Position numbers and translations under genes: made by a program
Shown here: positions 5,040 through 5,054 of the stretch, one piece after another
How positions within the stretch are numbered: the first letter of the stretch is position 1
Layout of the letters: each line of letters begins with the position of its first letter
Assembly (NCBI GenBank): GCA_015494245.1
Contig: WGBN01000305.1
Span: 1-5,054, forward strand
DNA length: 5,054 bases
Direction of reading: 5' to 3'
Source of the DNA: Saprospiraceae bacterium
GTDB lineage: Bacteria; Bacteroidota; Bacteroidia; Chitinophagales; Saprospiraceae
Notes under the pieces: model-generated
Database searches by the model: none
What the model was told of the DNA's origin: nothing
What the model saw: only the letters and a program-made list of their open reading frames with translations

Positions 5040-5054
5040 ATGTCACTATTGACG

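Overview
The window looks like a chromosomal segment of a Bacteroidota bacterium, most likely from a lineage that makes isoprenoids through mevalonate (Saprospiria, Flavobacteriia or similar). This rests on four things: a GldB-family gliding lipoprotein, a diphosphomevalonate decarboxylase start, a PorT-type outer-membrane beta-barrel protein, and a match to the Bacteroidota promoter consensus (TAnnTTTG) with little use of Shine-Dalgarno sequences. The lineage call is inference, since no rRNA or other marker gene is present.

Layout. On the minus strand, positions 2114 down to 1 read as a likely operon: gldB-like lipoprotein gene, then pnp (purine nucleoside phosphorylase, 4-base ATGA overlap), then a 59-base gap and the start of mvaD, which is cut by the window edge. 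A 134-base divergent spacer (2115-2248) holds the best promoter candidate, facing gldB. On the plus strand come an outer-membrane beta-barrel gene (2249-3004) and nadC (quinolinate phosphoribosyltransferase, start best placed at 3076). They are separated by 71 bases, nearly all occupied by a strong hairpin. The last part is minus strand again: an uncharacterised lipoprotein gene (4101-4823) and, downstream of it, a previously uncalled 35-codon reading frame for a one-span membrane peptide (3923-4030), whose end overlaps the end of nadC in antisense. Positions 4824-5054 carry no convincing gene. They hold inverted repeats and a GC-rich run of degenerate 9-10-base direct repeats that resembles a dispersed intergenic element.

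Function. The genes are mostly housekeeping (purine salvage, isoprenoid precursor synthesis, NAD synthesis) mixed with cell-envelope proteins (two lipoproteins, one outer-membrane barrel, one small membrane peptide). I see no phage, transposase, CRISPR, toxin-antitoxin or defence module, and I do not claim a new system. The items most worth following up are the hairpin and alternative pairing around the nadC start codon, the small membrane peptide, active-site substitutions in NadC and PNP, and the repeat at the right edge.
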